This document shows, one piece after another, positions 21,001 through 32,506 of a stretch of DNA of 64,000 nt. A program made the translations under genes and the position numbers. The DNA comes from Micractinium sp. NFX-FRZ (taxonomy: Eukaryota > Chlorophyta > Trebouxiophyceae > Chlorellales > Chlorellaceae), in the NCBI GenBank assembly GCA_029339195.1, contig JAPTJF010000064.1, positions 1-64,000 of the forward strand. Direction: 5' to 3'. Every line of letters starts with the position of its first letter. Position 1 is the stretch's first letter. The notes below the pieces were generated by a model that was not told the origin of the DNA, did no database searches, and worked only from the letters and a program-made list of their open reading frames with translations.

Positions 21001-22635
21001 GCTCCAGCGCAGGGCCGCGAGAGCACGCAGGCGCACGCAGCCGCACGGGCTGGGTTGCTAGCAAGCACCCGCCGGCACTGCCCGCCACAGCATGGTCTTG
21101 CAGAGCGCTGCCACGGCTGCACCCTGCTGCCGATGTGGCATCTCCCCTGGCCCTGCCCACCTGGCCGGCCTTGATGAAAGTGGGGCCCAGGCGAGTCAGC
21201 AGGTCGCGCAGCTGTGTGGCACGGTACTTGACCTGCAGGGGCAGCACACAAACGGCACGCCAGTGAGGGGCGAGCGAGCGCTGACAAGTATGGAGCTCTA
21301 CTTGTGCCTGCTGACCTCATCGGCTGAAGCCACAGCACGAGAGAGAGGAAGGCAGCAGCTACAGCTGCACAGATGCTCCTTGCTGCAGAGCAGCGGCACA
21401 GTGGGGCGAGCCGCTGCACCTGCAGCGCACGCAGCACCAGCGCTGCACATCCACTGCAAAGCACAGCACTGCACAGCACAGCAAAGCAAGCACATCTCAT
21501 CAAAAGCACGCTGCCCGCCCTACCGTCCCACCTGCACGCTGTCCTCTGCCTGCCCCGACAAGCTATCCAGCCACAGGCCGCCGATGAACATGCCCACTTC
21601 GATGCCGATCTGCGCGCCGCGGGCGCACAGCGCAAAGAAGGCGCCGGGGGAGCCAATGGAGCGCTCCCTCACGAGCTCAGGGGAGTACTGCTGCCGGATG
21701 CTGCAGTACCCCATCTGCGGAGGAGAGCAGAGGTTGGAGGGGAGGCAGGGGCGGGCGGGTGGGTGGGTGGGCAGGAGACTTGGGTGTTGAGCGAGGTGGC
21801 GAGTAGAGGTGGCAGGACTGTGGGAGGCGAGTAGGGGTGGGCTTTGCAGGATTGGTAGTGTGGGCAAGAAGGGAGAGGGCGGGGCATGGGGGGAGCCTGC
21901 CGGAGTAGTGAGTGGCTGGAAAGGCTGTAGGAGGAGATTGTTTGGGCAGTTATGTGTGCTCGACAGCGACTGTGCCTAAGTGTGATAAAAAAAACTGCAG
22001 CAGCACACGGCTGTGAAGCTCCTCGGCTGGACTTTCACAAGTGTGCACGCCGGCGGCCAGCACCCACAGGAACGCGAGGTGTGCTAGGTATGCTGCGCAG
22101 CACCCACCTCCATCTGCAGCTGCTCATACGCCTCGCGTCGGATGTTGAGCCAGGGGATGCTGATCCACGGGGCCCTGCGCACAAGCAGGCAGGCAAGCAG
22201 GTGAAGGGGGGTCGCAGGGTGGGTGCGATGTACCGGGTGGCCGGGCGGGCACGGCAGCGGCAGCTGAGGATGCTGAGGAGATGGACCCGGCGACTGGGCA
22301 GCATTTGCAAGAGCCTCCAGACACTGCAGATAGCTCGGTGAACCCGGGCGGTGTGTGTGGCTGCAGGGTTGAATGAGAGAAGTGGCCCACAACTGGCCCG
22401 CCCGCCTTGGCGGCAGCGGCGGCAGCGCTGGCGGCAACCCCCTCGCCCACCAGCCCGCGTGCTCTCACTTCGGCGCGGTCGCGCTGCCAGCTGCAGCCCG
22501 CACTTGAGTTCCTAGTCTGCGCCTGGCGGCCCTGGCGCGCGGCGGAGGCGCGCGACTGGTGGCCCGCTGGTGGGTCACCCTGCCGCTGGTGCTGGCTGAG
22601 CCAGCCAGGCTCCGTGCGCTGCGCTCAGCGTTCAT
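15019..22635 (-). CDS. Plastid ABC1-family atypical kinase (ABC1K/UbiB-like)
   Basis: Eighteen exons, all phases agreeing, give 650 aa: 22469-22635, 22108-22174, 21532-21714, 21161-21232, 20832-20924, 20392-20535, 19868-19947, 19520-19622, 19134-19240, 18677-18801, 18008-18079, 17595-17693, 17148-17232, 16856-16933, 16384-16516, 15857-15991, 15374-15478 and 15019-15123. Exon 1 is Arg/Ala/Ser-rich (MNAERSARSLAGSASTS), like a plastid transit peptide. Core motifs are the KxGQ signature LGPTFIKAGQ; the Ala-rich nucleotide loop PIAAASLGQVYKA in place of a Gly loop; the lysine in DVAVKVQRPG; the catalytic region FHGDPHPGN; and the metal motif AYVDFGN. Plant members of this family sit in plastoglobules and regulate prenylquinone metabolism. 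The C-terminal part (FNELVYQYPIRIPERYSLVI) looks most like plant ABC1K1-type proteins, from memory only. Intron 5 starts with GC. Decayed exon copies and a minisatellite occupy several introns. Confidence 0.9.
15545..15604 (-). repeat. Decayed partial copy of ABC1-kinase exon 17
   Basis: In intron 16, just upstream of exon 17 (15478 down). It keeps gagctgtgccgccagctact and gcattcacc, against gagctgcgccgccagctgct and gcgttcacc in the real exon, behind a ctcag acceptor. Confidence 0.8.
17281..17316 (-). repeat. Decayed partial copy of ABC1-kinase exon 13
   Basis: The plus-strand ggctccacgttggtgcc of exon 13 (around 17219-17235) recurs at about 17292-17308 with the adjoining gggccggcacca. The copy lies in intron 12 among CAG-type trinucleotide runs. 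Confidence 0.8.
18245..18690. repeat. Minisatellite of 70-80-bp units carrying a splice-donor-like motif
   Basis: Intron 10 of the ABC1-kinase gene contains five to six imperfect tandem units of roughly 70-80 bp. Each centres on cacccacctgggtgcacaga and includes gcacgactgaccacagcgca; clear unit starts are near 18361, 18433, 18511, 18584 and 18666. The unit abutting exon 10 holds the real 5' splice site (minus strand CCAG|GTGGGT at 18677), so each unit repeats a donor-like sequence. Confidence 0.85.
19303..19349 (-). repeat. Decayed partial copy of ABC1-kinase exon 9
   Basis: On the plus strand cttcaccagcgggtgcccct, then caaagttggcggaaaatttctgcaa. It repeats the acceptor and first about 40 nt of exon 9 (around 19203-19245) and lies in the intron upstream of that exon. 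In frame it would read SANFEGHPLVKL against YANFEGDPLVKI. Confidence 0.85.
20719..20776 (-). repeat. Decayed partial copy of ABC1-kinase exon 5
   Basis: In intron 5, downstream of exon 5 in transcript order. The plus-strand cccctgctcatcagcggcgc and cctgcagcacgcccaccgct parallel gcctgctcgtcggggaaggg and cctgcagcacgcacagctcg of exon 5 (20832-20880). Confidence 0.7.
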
Positions 22636-22955
22636 ATCAGCAAGCAATTCCCCTTGGTGGCCGGCTGGCGCTGCTGCTGGGCCTCTGCTGGTGGTGTCGG
22701 AGTCCTCGCGCCCTTTCTCCGCGCTCGGAGGTCCCGGGTGAGGCCTCGACCACGATCCCGCCCGTTTTCCGACGAAATGGGTGGGCGAAGGGCGTCCAAG
22801 GCGGCCGAGCCAGGGCATGCTCCGCACGCCGAACATGAGCCCATGCTGCGGCCCTCACCCGCCATTCTCGCATTTTCCCAGTGCTCGCATTCCCTACCGG
22901 CCCAGCTGCGGGCCTCGCAGCTCCTGTTTAGCCACTCTCCAGCCGCCCCAACACG
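22636..22955. promoter_or_regulatory. Divergent intergenic region, candidate bidirectional promoter
   Basis: The 320 bases between the start codons of the minus-strand ABC1-kinase (22635) and the plus-strand TPR gene (22956) must hold both 5' UTRs and core promoters. The sequence is GC-rich with no clear TATA box. Head-to-head spacing this tight suggests shared control, which is inference. Confidence 0.5.
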
Positions 22956-25900
22956 ATGGGCGTCCCGGTAAATAAGAAGTCTGGCAAGAAGCCCGCCCGA
23001 CCGCCGCAGCAGGTGCGCCGGCGGGGCGGCACATGCCTCGGGTTTGGGCGGCAGGCATTGGGGTGGGCGCGGGCATGCATGCAGTGTGAGAGGGCGCGCG
23101 CCGCCATCGCCGTCGATGGCGCCTGCATGCATGCGCGCTCACCCGCTGCCCTGTCCCCCTCTCCCTGCAGCTGTCCGCGGAGGAGCACTTTGAGAACGCC
23201 GAGATGGCGTTTGCCATGGACAACATGCCCCTGGCCCGCACCTCCTTCAAGAAGGCGCTCGATATGGAGCCAGAGGTGAGCCGCAGGCAGGCGCCGCATT
23301 GGGTGTGCTGTCTTGCCCATTCATGGGGTGCTCGGAAGGCCCTCTATCTGTTATTGCGAGAAAAGGTACCTGTTGATTAGTCATGCGAATGCCGCTGGGG
23401 TGGACCAGTGCCGGCGCCGCCACGCTAGACTGCGTGCCTCGCGCAAGCGGTTTGCACCCCGCCCTTCACCACGCTGCACACTGCATCCCGCCCCTCCCGC
23501 CGGGGTCACGGGCCCGATGGAATGATGTTAACTCATGGTGAACAATCGCTGAGGCAGGGGCTATCACAGCCCCACGCCGTTTTGATTACAACATAACAGA
23601 GATGACCATCGCTGCGCGGCCTGCCCCTACCACCCATCCATGCCCCGTCCTGCCCCTGCACTCTGTTCTGTCCCATCACCCCGCTGCCCACTCTCCCCAC
23701 CAGTCCAGTTTGTTCCGCCAGCACCGTGTGCCCCTGCCTGCCTCTTACCCTCCCCATACCTCGAATCCTCCTCCCCACCCTGCCCACAGAACCTGGAGTA
23801 TCTGGAGGGCTACGGCTCTTTCTTGGCAGAGACTGGGCACCGCGAGGAGGCGGTCGCCGTGCTGCAGCGCGCCGTGGCTGTGCAGCCGGAGGAGGGCTTT
23901 GAGAAGTACATGTGAGTGTAGAGGGAAGCAGGGAAGGGAAGGGACGGCAGTACCGCCTTTTGCTTTGATCTGCCTGTGTTGTGCCTGCCTGCATCTGGCC
24001 CTGGCGCGCGCTGCCGCCCCCAGCCTGCCGCGCGTGCTGCACCCGTGTATACCGAGAGAGACTGGCAGAGGATGATTGTTCAAATACTTATTCTACACTC
24101 CTACGTCGGGGCCTCGGCCCCGCGTGAGGACAAAACACACACCTCTGACAAACTGATGCCTCTCTCAATCCTCACAAAATGCACTGCTTCTCAATTGCGC
24201 TGCACTGTGCATCCCGTCTTCGCCGGCCTCACCTCCCCCCTGCCTACACCTCTCGCTCATCAACTCCCCCGCCTGCCCGCCCCTCCCGCCTGCTGCTGCC
24301 CCTCCCCCCTCTGCAGGTACCTGGGCCAGCTGACCGAGGGCCCAGAGGCGGAGCAGCACGTGCGCAAGGGCATCACCATCCTGCGCGCGTTCATGCAGCA
24401 GCAGGTGGGTGGCTGGGCGTTTTAGACGGCCGGCTGTGTTGGCTTAGGGGCCTCTGGTTGGCTCGAGTCACTGGCTCAAAAACCATGCCTGCTGCTGGAC
24501 AGTATGGGGCTGCGGCAGTTCTGCATCCATGCACACCTGCACACACTGCTCGCATGCACCGCATCTTGCACCCTCTCATTTCTTTGAGGCGGGCTTTTTT
24601 TTCTGCCGCCGAGGCCCCTGGAGTGGGCACTGAGGCTGGCAGCAGATGGGCACCGCAAAGCAACACCGACGGGAGATAAACAGCAGTGCAGACGCATTGG
24701 AATGAAGCACTGCTGTGCCCTCCTGTGACATCCTCACATCAGCACACCATGCATGTGCACTTTTGACTCTAGCTGAGAGACCCGCAGAGTGTTGCACTGT
24801 GTGGGCCGCCCTTTCTAGGCACACGCGCCACATCAGCATGCCACATCAGCGCACCATCCACATCGGCAAGCACCCTTCACCTGCCTCTGCACCTCATCCA
24901 CCTTCCTTTGCCCTCCCGGTACGCCTCATCTCCCCTCTCTCTGCTCCCTTTTACGCCTCACCATGCTCGCCCTGCCTCCCCCACCCTGCCGCCGCTGCCA
25001 CAGGCCGCGGCGCCACCGCCCGCCGAGGGCAGCGAGGAGGCAGTCGAGGCGGCCGAGGCGAAGCAGCACCTGGATGCCACCCTCTGCTCCTGCCTCTGCT
25101 CCCTGGCAGAGGTTCTGATGAACAAGGCGCAGGAAGGGGATGCAGGTGTGTTTTGAGTGGGCAGGGTTGGAGGGGCGGGCTTGGAGGGGCAGGGAGGGAT
25201 CAGGGGCCTTTCCTGAGACCCTGTTGAGGGTGTGCCGCCGCTCCCGGCTGTGCACCCCATCTGGCTCCCAACCGCCCGCCTGCCGTCTCCTTGCCACGTC
25301 TGTTGCTGATTGCTTGCCCTCCTTGGCCCGCACCCCACCGCCTCCCTCCCTCCTGCAGGCGTGGCAGAGGTGGCTGGCGAGGTGGAGGGTCTCCTAGGAG
25401 AGGCGCGTTCCCTGGCGCCCGCCAGCCCCGAGCCGCTGCAGGCGCTTGCCAGCCTGCGGCAGCAGCAGGAGAAGGACGATGAAGCGCTGGGCCTGCTGCG
25501 CCAGAGCCTGGCCCTCTGGTTCAAGCCCACTCCCGAGAGCGAGGGGGAGGAGGAGGAGGAGGAGGAGGGCGCAGCTGCCGACAAGAAGGTGGGCGGGCGG
25601 TTCAGTTGTTGGGCAGGGGCAGGGGCTCACCTGGGCTGATCGGCTGGCTGGTGCGTCCCACTGCAGCCTGCTCGCACGCCACCTCTGGCAGCTTGCATTG
25701 CACACTGCCGTGGCAGAGCCTACACACACATACACACTCCCCCTCACCGTCTCCCTGGCCCCCGCCCCACCCGCCGCCGCAGGCTGGCAAGGCTCCCGCC
25801 GCCGCCAAGGACGCCGCTGCCGCTGACGAGGAGGAGGACAGCGAGGAGGAGGGGATGGAGCTTGAGGAGGACTCTGACATTGACGACGAGCTGCCCTCTT

Positions 25901-27348
25901 TTGAGTTCCGGTTTGAGACGGCCAAGCTGCTGCTGGAGCTGGATGAGACGACTGACGCGGCCACGCAGGTCAGCATTATTGCTGTCTGTGTTGTAGTGTG
26001 GTGTGTGCTGCGTGCGCGCTTTCAGTGAGGTCGGATGTTGCGTTCAGTTGGGTGAGACGACGGAGCCGGCCAGCCAAGGCAGCAGGTGTGCCTCGGCCGT
26101 ATGCCTCGCGCCTGCCTGTGCCCCCTGCACTCCCTCTGCACCCCCGCACGTCTCCTGGGTGCCTGCACCAGTGCCCGCTGCGCTCCCCCTGCACGCCCCT
26201 GCACCCCGCCTGGGCGAGGATGAAAGAATGTACCCGCGCTTCCGACCAGGGCCTCCGGGCCCCTCTGAAGAGAATGTACACAATCATGGTTGAATTTCTT
26301 CAACTGAGCCCACCAATCACCTCATGCGCACTTCCTGCACCTGCACCCGCTTGCGAAGCAGCCGATGCACGCACCCCTGTGCACGCCGCCATGCGCCCTG
26401 CCCAGCCTTGTCTGCCACCGCCTCCTTGCCCCCACGCCCTCTGCCCTCCCTCACCCCCCACCCTCCACCCTCCCCTCCATCTCCACCCCCCGCTCCTCCG
26501 ATGCAGGTGCTGGAGCAGCTTCTGGAGGAAAACGACCAGGACCCAAACGTCTGGCTGCTGCTGGCCATGGCCTGCCAGGGTGGCGGCGACCTGGAGGGAG
26601 CGCTGGGCGCAGGTGTGTGCAGTGCAGGGCAGAGGGCAGGGTAGGCTACTGCTTGAGGTGAACTCACATGGCCCACGCATGGGGTGGTGGGTGTGCGGCT
26701 GCGCTGTGTTGACGCCGCACAGCGAGCGCTCACATCAGTTTCCGGCTGCACTGAGCGAGCGAGGGGAGCCGTTGCGGCTGCAGCGCCCGCTGGCATGCTC
26801 AAGCGTGTGCCCCCGCCTGTGCCGCCTGCCGAGCTGCATTGCACCGCATCGAGAGGTGGAGGGGCGCCGGTGATGTCTCTTGACTGCAAGTTCCCTATTA
26901 GCCCGAGCACACGCCCATAACGCGGCGTGACCATGACGCGAAACGCACTCCCCTGAGGCACCCTCCCCACCCATAGCACCTCCACACCTGCATCACACCT
27001 AAGGCCCTTATAGACCGAGGCCCAATGCACCACGCACGCACCCTTGCACCCCAGCGCTCTCTGCGTACTGCCCGGCTTTTAGAGCCCTGGCACGCAAGCT
27101 GAGGGGCGCCGGCGACGGCACCAAGGCAAGCACGTCTCGCTCCTTCCCTTGCTCACCCTCCTCTTGCCCATCCTCATCCCCTGCCTGCCTCTGCAGCTGA
27201 GGAGGGGCTGGACCTCTGCCGCAAGCTGGGCCTGCCCGCCGACCACGACATGCTGGGCGGATTGGAGGCGGTTGTCGGCGAGCTGCGGGCGATGATTGAG
27301 GGGGAGCAGAAGGAGGAGAAGGCGAAGGGGAAGAAGGATAAGAAGTGA
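22956..27348 (+). CDS. TPR protein, Acl4-like ribosomal-protein chaperone candidate
   Basis: Nine exons (22956-23012, 23171-23275, 23790-23911, 24317-24404, 25004-25145, 25359-25588, 25783-25968, 26507-26612, 27197-27348) give 395 aa. It starts MGVPVNKKSGKKPARPP, a basic N-terminus. TPR-type helices follow: SAEEHFENAEMAFAMDN, YLEGYGSFLAETGHREEAVA, EPLQALASLRQQQEKDDEAL. Next come two acidic stretches (a run of seven Glu near residue 240, then DEEEDSEEEGMELEED), then a hydrophobic segment SFEFRFETAKLLLELDE, and a Lys-rich tail KAKGKKDKK. Yeast Acl4 has the same plan of TPRs plus an acidic C-terminal part and escorts ribosomal protein uL4 to the nucleolus. The assignment is from architecture and motif recall; another TPR co-chaperone is possible. 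Confidence 0.75.
26044..26082 (+). repeat. Decayed copy of the end of TPR-gene exon 7
   Basis: In intron 7, cagttgggtgagacgacgga, then gccggccagccaag, parallels the exon's end gagctggatgagacgactga, then cgcggccacgcag. It begins about 75 bases after the functional donor. Confidence 0.7.
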
Positions 27349-28278
27349 AGGCAGGCTGCACAGTTGCCTGCTCTCTTCTTTCCTCCCTCGTGGGGCTTGC
27401 GATCTACATCCAGCCGCACGTTTCCCCCCGCTGTTCCCCCCTGCTGCTGCCCAATAACGCCCTGCTGCCTGCTGGCGCCCCCGCCTGCGCCCATCCCGCT
27501 TGAATGTACTCTACCCTCGCCCTCGGACCTGCATGTTTGGCCTCCGAACCCCCATCCCGGCTCGCCCATCCGGGCTGGAGAATGAATGTACGCTTACCCC
27601 CTCGGTGCACCCCCTGTTCCTACCATTGCTTCCCATCTCTCCTTGATCGCTGCATCTTCCCTACCCTTGTCTCCTGTCGGCTACCCATGGACTCATGTCT
27701 CTTGACCTCCTTTGACCCTTTCTGCCACCTGGCGTGCGCTGCACCGGTGCCCTTTGATGCCCAACCCCTCAGTGTCTACCCCTGTATGATGATGGAAATG
27801 ATAAGATGCAACATACACCTGACAAACCAAACGAACCGAGCGAAAGCGGCGGGGTTGGAAGGAGGTTGGAAGGGGAACGGGGGTGTACCGCCGGGGGAAG
27901 GAAGAGATGGGGCGCTGGGCGCTGTGGGCCACAGCAGGGCCGCTGGGAGTCAACTTGCTCTTGGCCGCAGCTCCACAGTCGCCGATCCACGCGCCTTCTG
28001 CGAGCCTCGGCACCTGTCCCAGCGGCCAGCAGGTGTGCACGCGGCGGCCTCAGAAGCCAAAGCGCGTGCGCCGGGTTCCCCTGTTTGCAGTCTCCAACGC
28101 CCGGCACCTGCCCTTCACATGTTTCAAAAGGCTGTCTGAGCAGCGCATCGCGCGATGTGACCGCCGTTTGACGGCACCCTGCTGCACCTGCACTTTTGGC
28201 ATGTGCTCATTGCCCTCGCCGGGCGCGCTCCTGCAGGTTGCCTGGCGAAGCGCTGGGCTCGGACGGCGATCCAGGGAC
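27349..28278. other. Intergenic: TPR 3' region and deacetylase 5' region
   Basis: About 930 bases with no supported exon. The left part is pyrimidine-rich and likely 3' UTR. The right part has several frames open on both strands from GC bias but no domain or splice evidence. Confidence 0.5.
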
Positions 28279-31200
28279 ATGTGGCTCCTGCAAGCGGCGC
28301 TGCTGCTGGCAGCCGCGTCGGCTGCCCATTGCACAGGTAGGTGCCGCCGGCGCCGCCGCCGCCGGGGGCGCCGCGCGCCACACGCTGCCGCCGCCGGGAA
28401 GCTGCCATGAACCCTCCCCCGCGACTGGGCACTTGACCCACCCACGTGTGTGGACCCTGTGCAGTCACCTTCTCCACGTCTCCTCCCGGAGGCTTGCCCC
28501 CAGACCAGGTCCCAATGTTTGTGCTCTTCTCGGTGCGCCACCAGTGGGGCGTCGGTGGGTTGTGCGCGGGATATCCGCTCTGTCACTAGGTAGCACGCAC
28601 CAAACAGTACCCTGCATGTCAGCATGCATGAGCAGCAGCCCGCCACCACTGCAGCTGGTGCGCACGCGTGCCTGCCCAGCCGAGTACCGCCCTCTAGACA
28701 TTCCCGTACCGCCATGCCGCCGATGTCGCCTGCCCACCACCCGCCTGGCCCCCCGCCACCTCCATTCCCACCTTGCCAATCCCCGCCCTGCCCCCTGCAG
28801 CACGACGACGCCATCAAAAGCGACAGCTACCGTGCGGTGCGCTCCATTGCCGACGGCCGCACAGTCAATGGCTGCCCCGTCACTGCGACCATGTTCACAA
28901 AAGTGGAGGGCACCGGTGAGGATGCTTGGGGGGCATCGGCTGAAGGGGGTGGGAGTGCGGGGATGAAGAGAGCGCTGCAGGAGGCGACTATTTGGCAGGA
29001 GGGTGGCTGCAGAACAGTGCACCCTGGTTGAGGGGACGGGTGCTCAAGCAGACGAGGCGGGGGGGAGGGGAGAGGCGGCTGCGCAATGTTTTGCCAGAGT
29101 GGAGTGCAGCGCTGAGCAGGAACAGGACAGTGGGAAGAGGGGCGCGCGGGCGACTGAGGGAAGCTTTTGAAGCGTGGGAGGCAGCCTGTCAGAGTGCAGG
29201 TGTTGGTGGGTCCGGGCAGACTGGCAGGCAGCGCCTGCCCATGCGGTGCTGCCGTGCACCCGCCCCGCCGCCGCCCCCGGCCCCTCGCCTCTTCCTGCTG
29301 CCCACCCCGTGCAAGCTGCGCCGCCCTGCTTTCCTCCCCGCAGATTGTGAGGACTTGGTGGATCTCTACAATGCTGGCTATGAGGTGTGTGTGCGTGTGG
29401 GTGGGGGGGTGAGGCTTGGGTGCTTGTTGGGGTGTGCAGTGGTGTGGAAGGGAGAGAGGCCTTGCAGCCTCCCAGGAGCCGCGCCGGGGGCTGCTGCTGC
29501 TCGCCCACCCACCGCCTTGCTGTGGCTGGCGATAGAAGGCTGCGTGCCTGTCTGCGTTGGCGGGGCTGGTCTTTGGCAACGCTCCTCAACTCAGTGCCTC
29601 GCCGCCTACTCAGTCACATTTCCGCTGTTCCTTCCCCCTTCTCCTCACCCCCTTTTGCTTCCTTTCTTTTCTTGCTGTCCCACCACCACAGATTGCAGAC
29701 CACTCTGTCAGCCACGACTCGGTGAGCAATGCACCGCGGCTGCCTGTGCAACCCTTGCCATCTGTGCCTGCCCGTGCATACTGTGCCTTTGCGCCGACTG
29801 CCCTGTGCAACCCGTGCCGGCACGTTGCGCTGGCCTGTCCCTGGGCAGCTTGCCCGCCCGCCCCCTGCACCTTGCAACAACAAGGCTCTGGGCGGCGCAA
29901 GGCCTGCCGACCAGGTCACTCTTGCCTCATACATCTGAACATCCCCTCCCCACCGGCAGTTTCTCGAGATGGATAGTGACACTCTGAACTACGAGATTGT
30001 GGGGGCGCGGCAGCAGCTGGCAGAGTGCGGCGTGCCCGAGAGCAGCGTGGTGGGCATGCGCACCCCCTTTCTGCGCATCAACGCCGAGGTCAGGCAAATC
30101 CTGAAAGACAACGGCTTCCTGTACGACAGGTGGGCGGGCAAGGCAAGGGAAGGGGGGCCGGGGGGGTTAGAGGAGGGAGTGCCTGCTGTGCATGCTGTGC
30201 ATGCTGTGCGTGAAGGGCTCTTTGGAGGAAGGTCAGGAAGATCTTGAAGGATCAGGGCTTCATGTATTTGCATGAAGCAGGGCCTGGGAGTGCCTGCTAT
30301 GCATGAACAGCGGCTCTTCAGAGACGCTTGCATGTTCTCAACAAGTCATGTCACACATACCGGGCACCGTCTGCTGGCTGCCGCAGCGCCGATGCACGCC
30401 AGCTCCGACCGCACGTGCGACCCTCCCCTGTTGCCCCGCCCGCTCCCTTGCACACTCATGCCCCGCGCCTGCTGCTGCCTCCCGCTCCGGCCAACCCTGC
30501 TCCGGCCAACCCTGCAGCACGATGCGTGCCTACTGGCACAGCTTTTCTGGCCAGCCCCCCTCCACTGCTGTCTCCTCCATGGCTGTGTTTCTCCTCATCA
30601 CCGCTTGCTGCCCCCCACCACCTGCCACTGCAGCACGATGCGCGCCTACTCGGACAGCATGTCGGACCGTCCCTGGCCATGGGACATGGCCGACGGCATC
30701 CCCATCTGCGGGGAGAGGTGGGGGGGGCGGGGCGGTGGGCAGGGCCTGGTGGTGTGGGAGAGCAGGCTGCAGGTCTGGGCTGCGGGGGGGCGCCTTTGCT
30801 GTGAAAGGCAAAGCGGGTGGGCTGCTTGCTTGGGTGGGGTGGGGTGGGGTGGGCTGGGGTGGGGCCCATGGTGTATGACTTGTGCAGCTCACCCACCGCC
30901 CGCCACCTCCAACCAACTCAAGCGTACTAGTGCTCTAGCAGCGCCGCCAGCTGGGCAGGCGGGAACCTGTGCCGCCTGGGTCCCCAGCTTTCCTGGGCCT
31001 GCAGGTGCATGGGTTCCCTCCTCTTACAAGAGCGCATCTGCCTGCACCCTGTTCAGGTCCCGGTGTGCCCGCTCACCTCCCCTTTGGGGGGGACCCCAAT
31101 TCCACATGCCCTGCAGCAACCCGATGCAGCAGTGCGACTCAGATGAGAGCTACCCCGGCCTGTGGAACGTGCCAGGTGGGCCGCAGGGCAGGCTGAAACA

Positions 31201-32506
31201 TACGGCAGCCAGCCACCGGGCCGCCGCCCGCTGCTGCATGCAGGCGCCGCACGTGCGCAGCTGTGCAGCGCCACCATGCTGCTGGCAGCGCTGCGCCTGG
31301 CAGTGCAGCCTCATATTGAACCCCCCACTGAACGCCCTGCTCCCGTGGCTGCTGCAGTGTGGGTGCTGGAGGCTCAGGGCAGCTCTTACCACATGAATTA
31401 TGGAGAGTGAGTGGGTGGGGGGCTGGGGCACAGGGGCACGGCGTGGGTGCTGGGCGGGACAGGCTGCGGGGCAGGCTGCGGGACAGGCGCACTTTGTTTG
31501 CGGAAATCAGACTGTGACCCCACAAAAGCACAGCTGGTGCAGGGAAATAGGGCAGCTCTGCTCCCGGCACTTGCCGCCCCCCTCTTGTACCTCCTAAGCC
31601 CGACTGTGCAGCGACGGCACCGTCCAGGTGTTCCACTCTCTTTCAGCCGCCCCTACAGTTCCACTCTCTTTCAGCCGCCCCTACAGTTCCACGCCTCCCA
31701 CAGCCGCCCCTCCCCTCCCAGTGCAAACTCCCATGCTTGCTCATGAATCTGGCTCCCTTGCAGCGGTGGCGCTGCCCACGTGCATGGCCCGCCTCCCCAC
31801 TCTCACCGCTCCTTTCCCTACCTCCCACCCCCGGCTGTGCAGCGACGGCGCCGTCCAGGTGTACGACTTTTTGAAGGAGGTCTTTGACGCCTCGTACCAC
31901 TCCAACCGCGCCCCCATGCCGCTGTTTGTGCACACCCCCTGGATCGAGGAGTTTGACTACGGGCTGCGCCAGTTCATGGGTGAGCGAGGCACTGTGCTGT
32001 GCCATGCTGTGCCACGCTGCGCTGCACGGCTGCACCTCCTGTGCTGTGCTGTGCTGTGCTGTGCTGTGCTGTGCTGTGCTGTGCTGTGCAGTGCTGTGCT
32101 GTTGCCTCTTCCCTGACACACGACTCCTCCCCTCCCCTCCCTCTCCCCCCTCACCCGCTGGCCCCCTGCAGACTACGCCGGCGGCCTGCCCGACGTGTAT
32201 TTTGTCACCGTTCGCCAGCTGCTGGCCTGGATGCAGAATCCGGTGCCCAAGGACAAGCTCACGCCCCAAATGCTGGGCTGCGGCAACGAGGGCGGCGCCG
32301 GGCCGGCTGTGCCTGTGGAGACCTTCACCTCTGCAGGCGGCAACGCTGCGCCTGCGGGGGCGCCCACCCCTGCGCCCGAGCCAGCGCCCATGCCAGCGCC
32401 CGTGCCAGCGCCGGGGCCGTGGATGGCAGAGGGGGACGGCGAGGGGAAGCAGGAGAAGGAGGAGGAGGGTGGGCGGCTCAAGGCTGACACGATGTTGGCG
32501 CCCTGA
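28279..32506 (+). CDS. Secreted CE4 polysaccharide (chitin-type) deacetylase
   Basis: Eleven exons (28279-28336, 28465-28532, 28801-28915, 29344-29384, 29692-29721, 29960-30129, 30634-30717, 31117-31175, 31358-31406, 31843-31979, 32172-32506) give 381 aa. The N-terminus MWLLQAALLLAAASAAHC is a signal peptide. CE4/NodB motifs follow in order: PPGGLPPDQVPMFVLFS leading to HDDAI (motif 1, the catalytic and metal-binding Asp pair); DHSVSHDS (motif 2, the HxxxH metal site); GMRTPFLR (motif 3); and TPWIEEFDYGL with YFVTVRQLLAWM near the end. The enzyme removes N-acetyl groups from chitin-like or related polysaccharides in the wall or secretory path; the exact substrate is not shown. The last exon ends in an Ala/Pro-rich linker and a Glu/Lys-rich tail. 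Exons 4, 5 and 9 are only 41, 30 and 49 bp. TGTAA at 33252-33256 could be the poly(A) signal. Confidence 0.88.
30222..30264 (+). repeat. Decayed copy of the end of deacetylase exon 6
   Basis: In intron 6, aggtcaggaagatcttgaag, then gatcagggcttcatgta, parallels the exon-6 end aggtcaggcaaatcctgaaa, then gacaacggcttcctgta. Confidence 0.8.
30512..30546 (+). repeat. Decayed copy of the start of deacetylase exon 7
   Basis: In intron 6, ctgcagcacgatgcgtgcct, then actggcacagc, parallels the acceptor and start of exon 7 at 30628, ctgcagcacgatgcgcgcct, then actcggacagc. Confidence 0.85.
31605..31700 (+). repeat. Decayed copy of deacetylase exon 10 start plus direct repeat
   Basis: Positions 31605-31631 (tgtgcagcgacggcaccgtc, caggtg) repeat the acceptor and start of exon 10 at 31837. 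They are followed by two copies of a roughly 31-bp unit, ttccactctctttcagccgc and so on, at about 31630-31690. Confidence 0.8.
32038..32102 (+). repeat. (TGCTG)n pentanucleotide microsatellite
   Basis: About 12 near-perfect gctgt units in intron 10 of the deacetylase gene, 60 bases after the donor. Confidence 0.95.

Noticed and set aside
30272..31396. 374-codon plus-strand open frame
   Set aside because: It crosses four exons and introns of the deacetylase in a non-motif frame. The spliced model carries the CE4 motifs.
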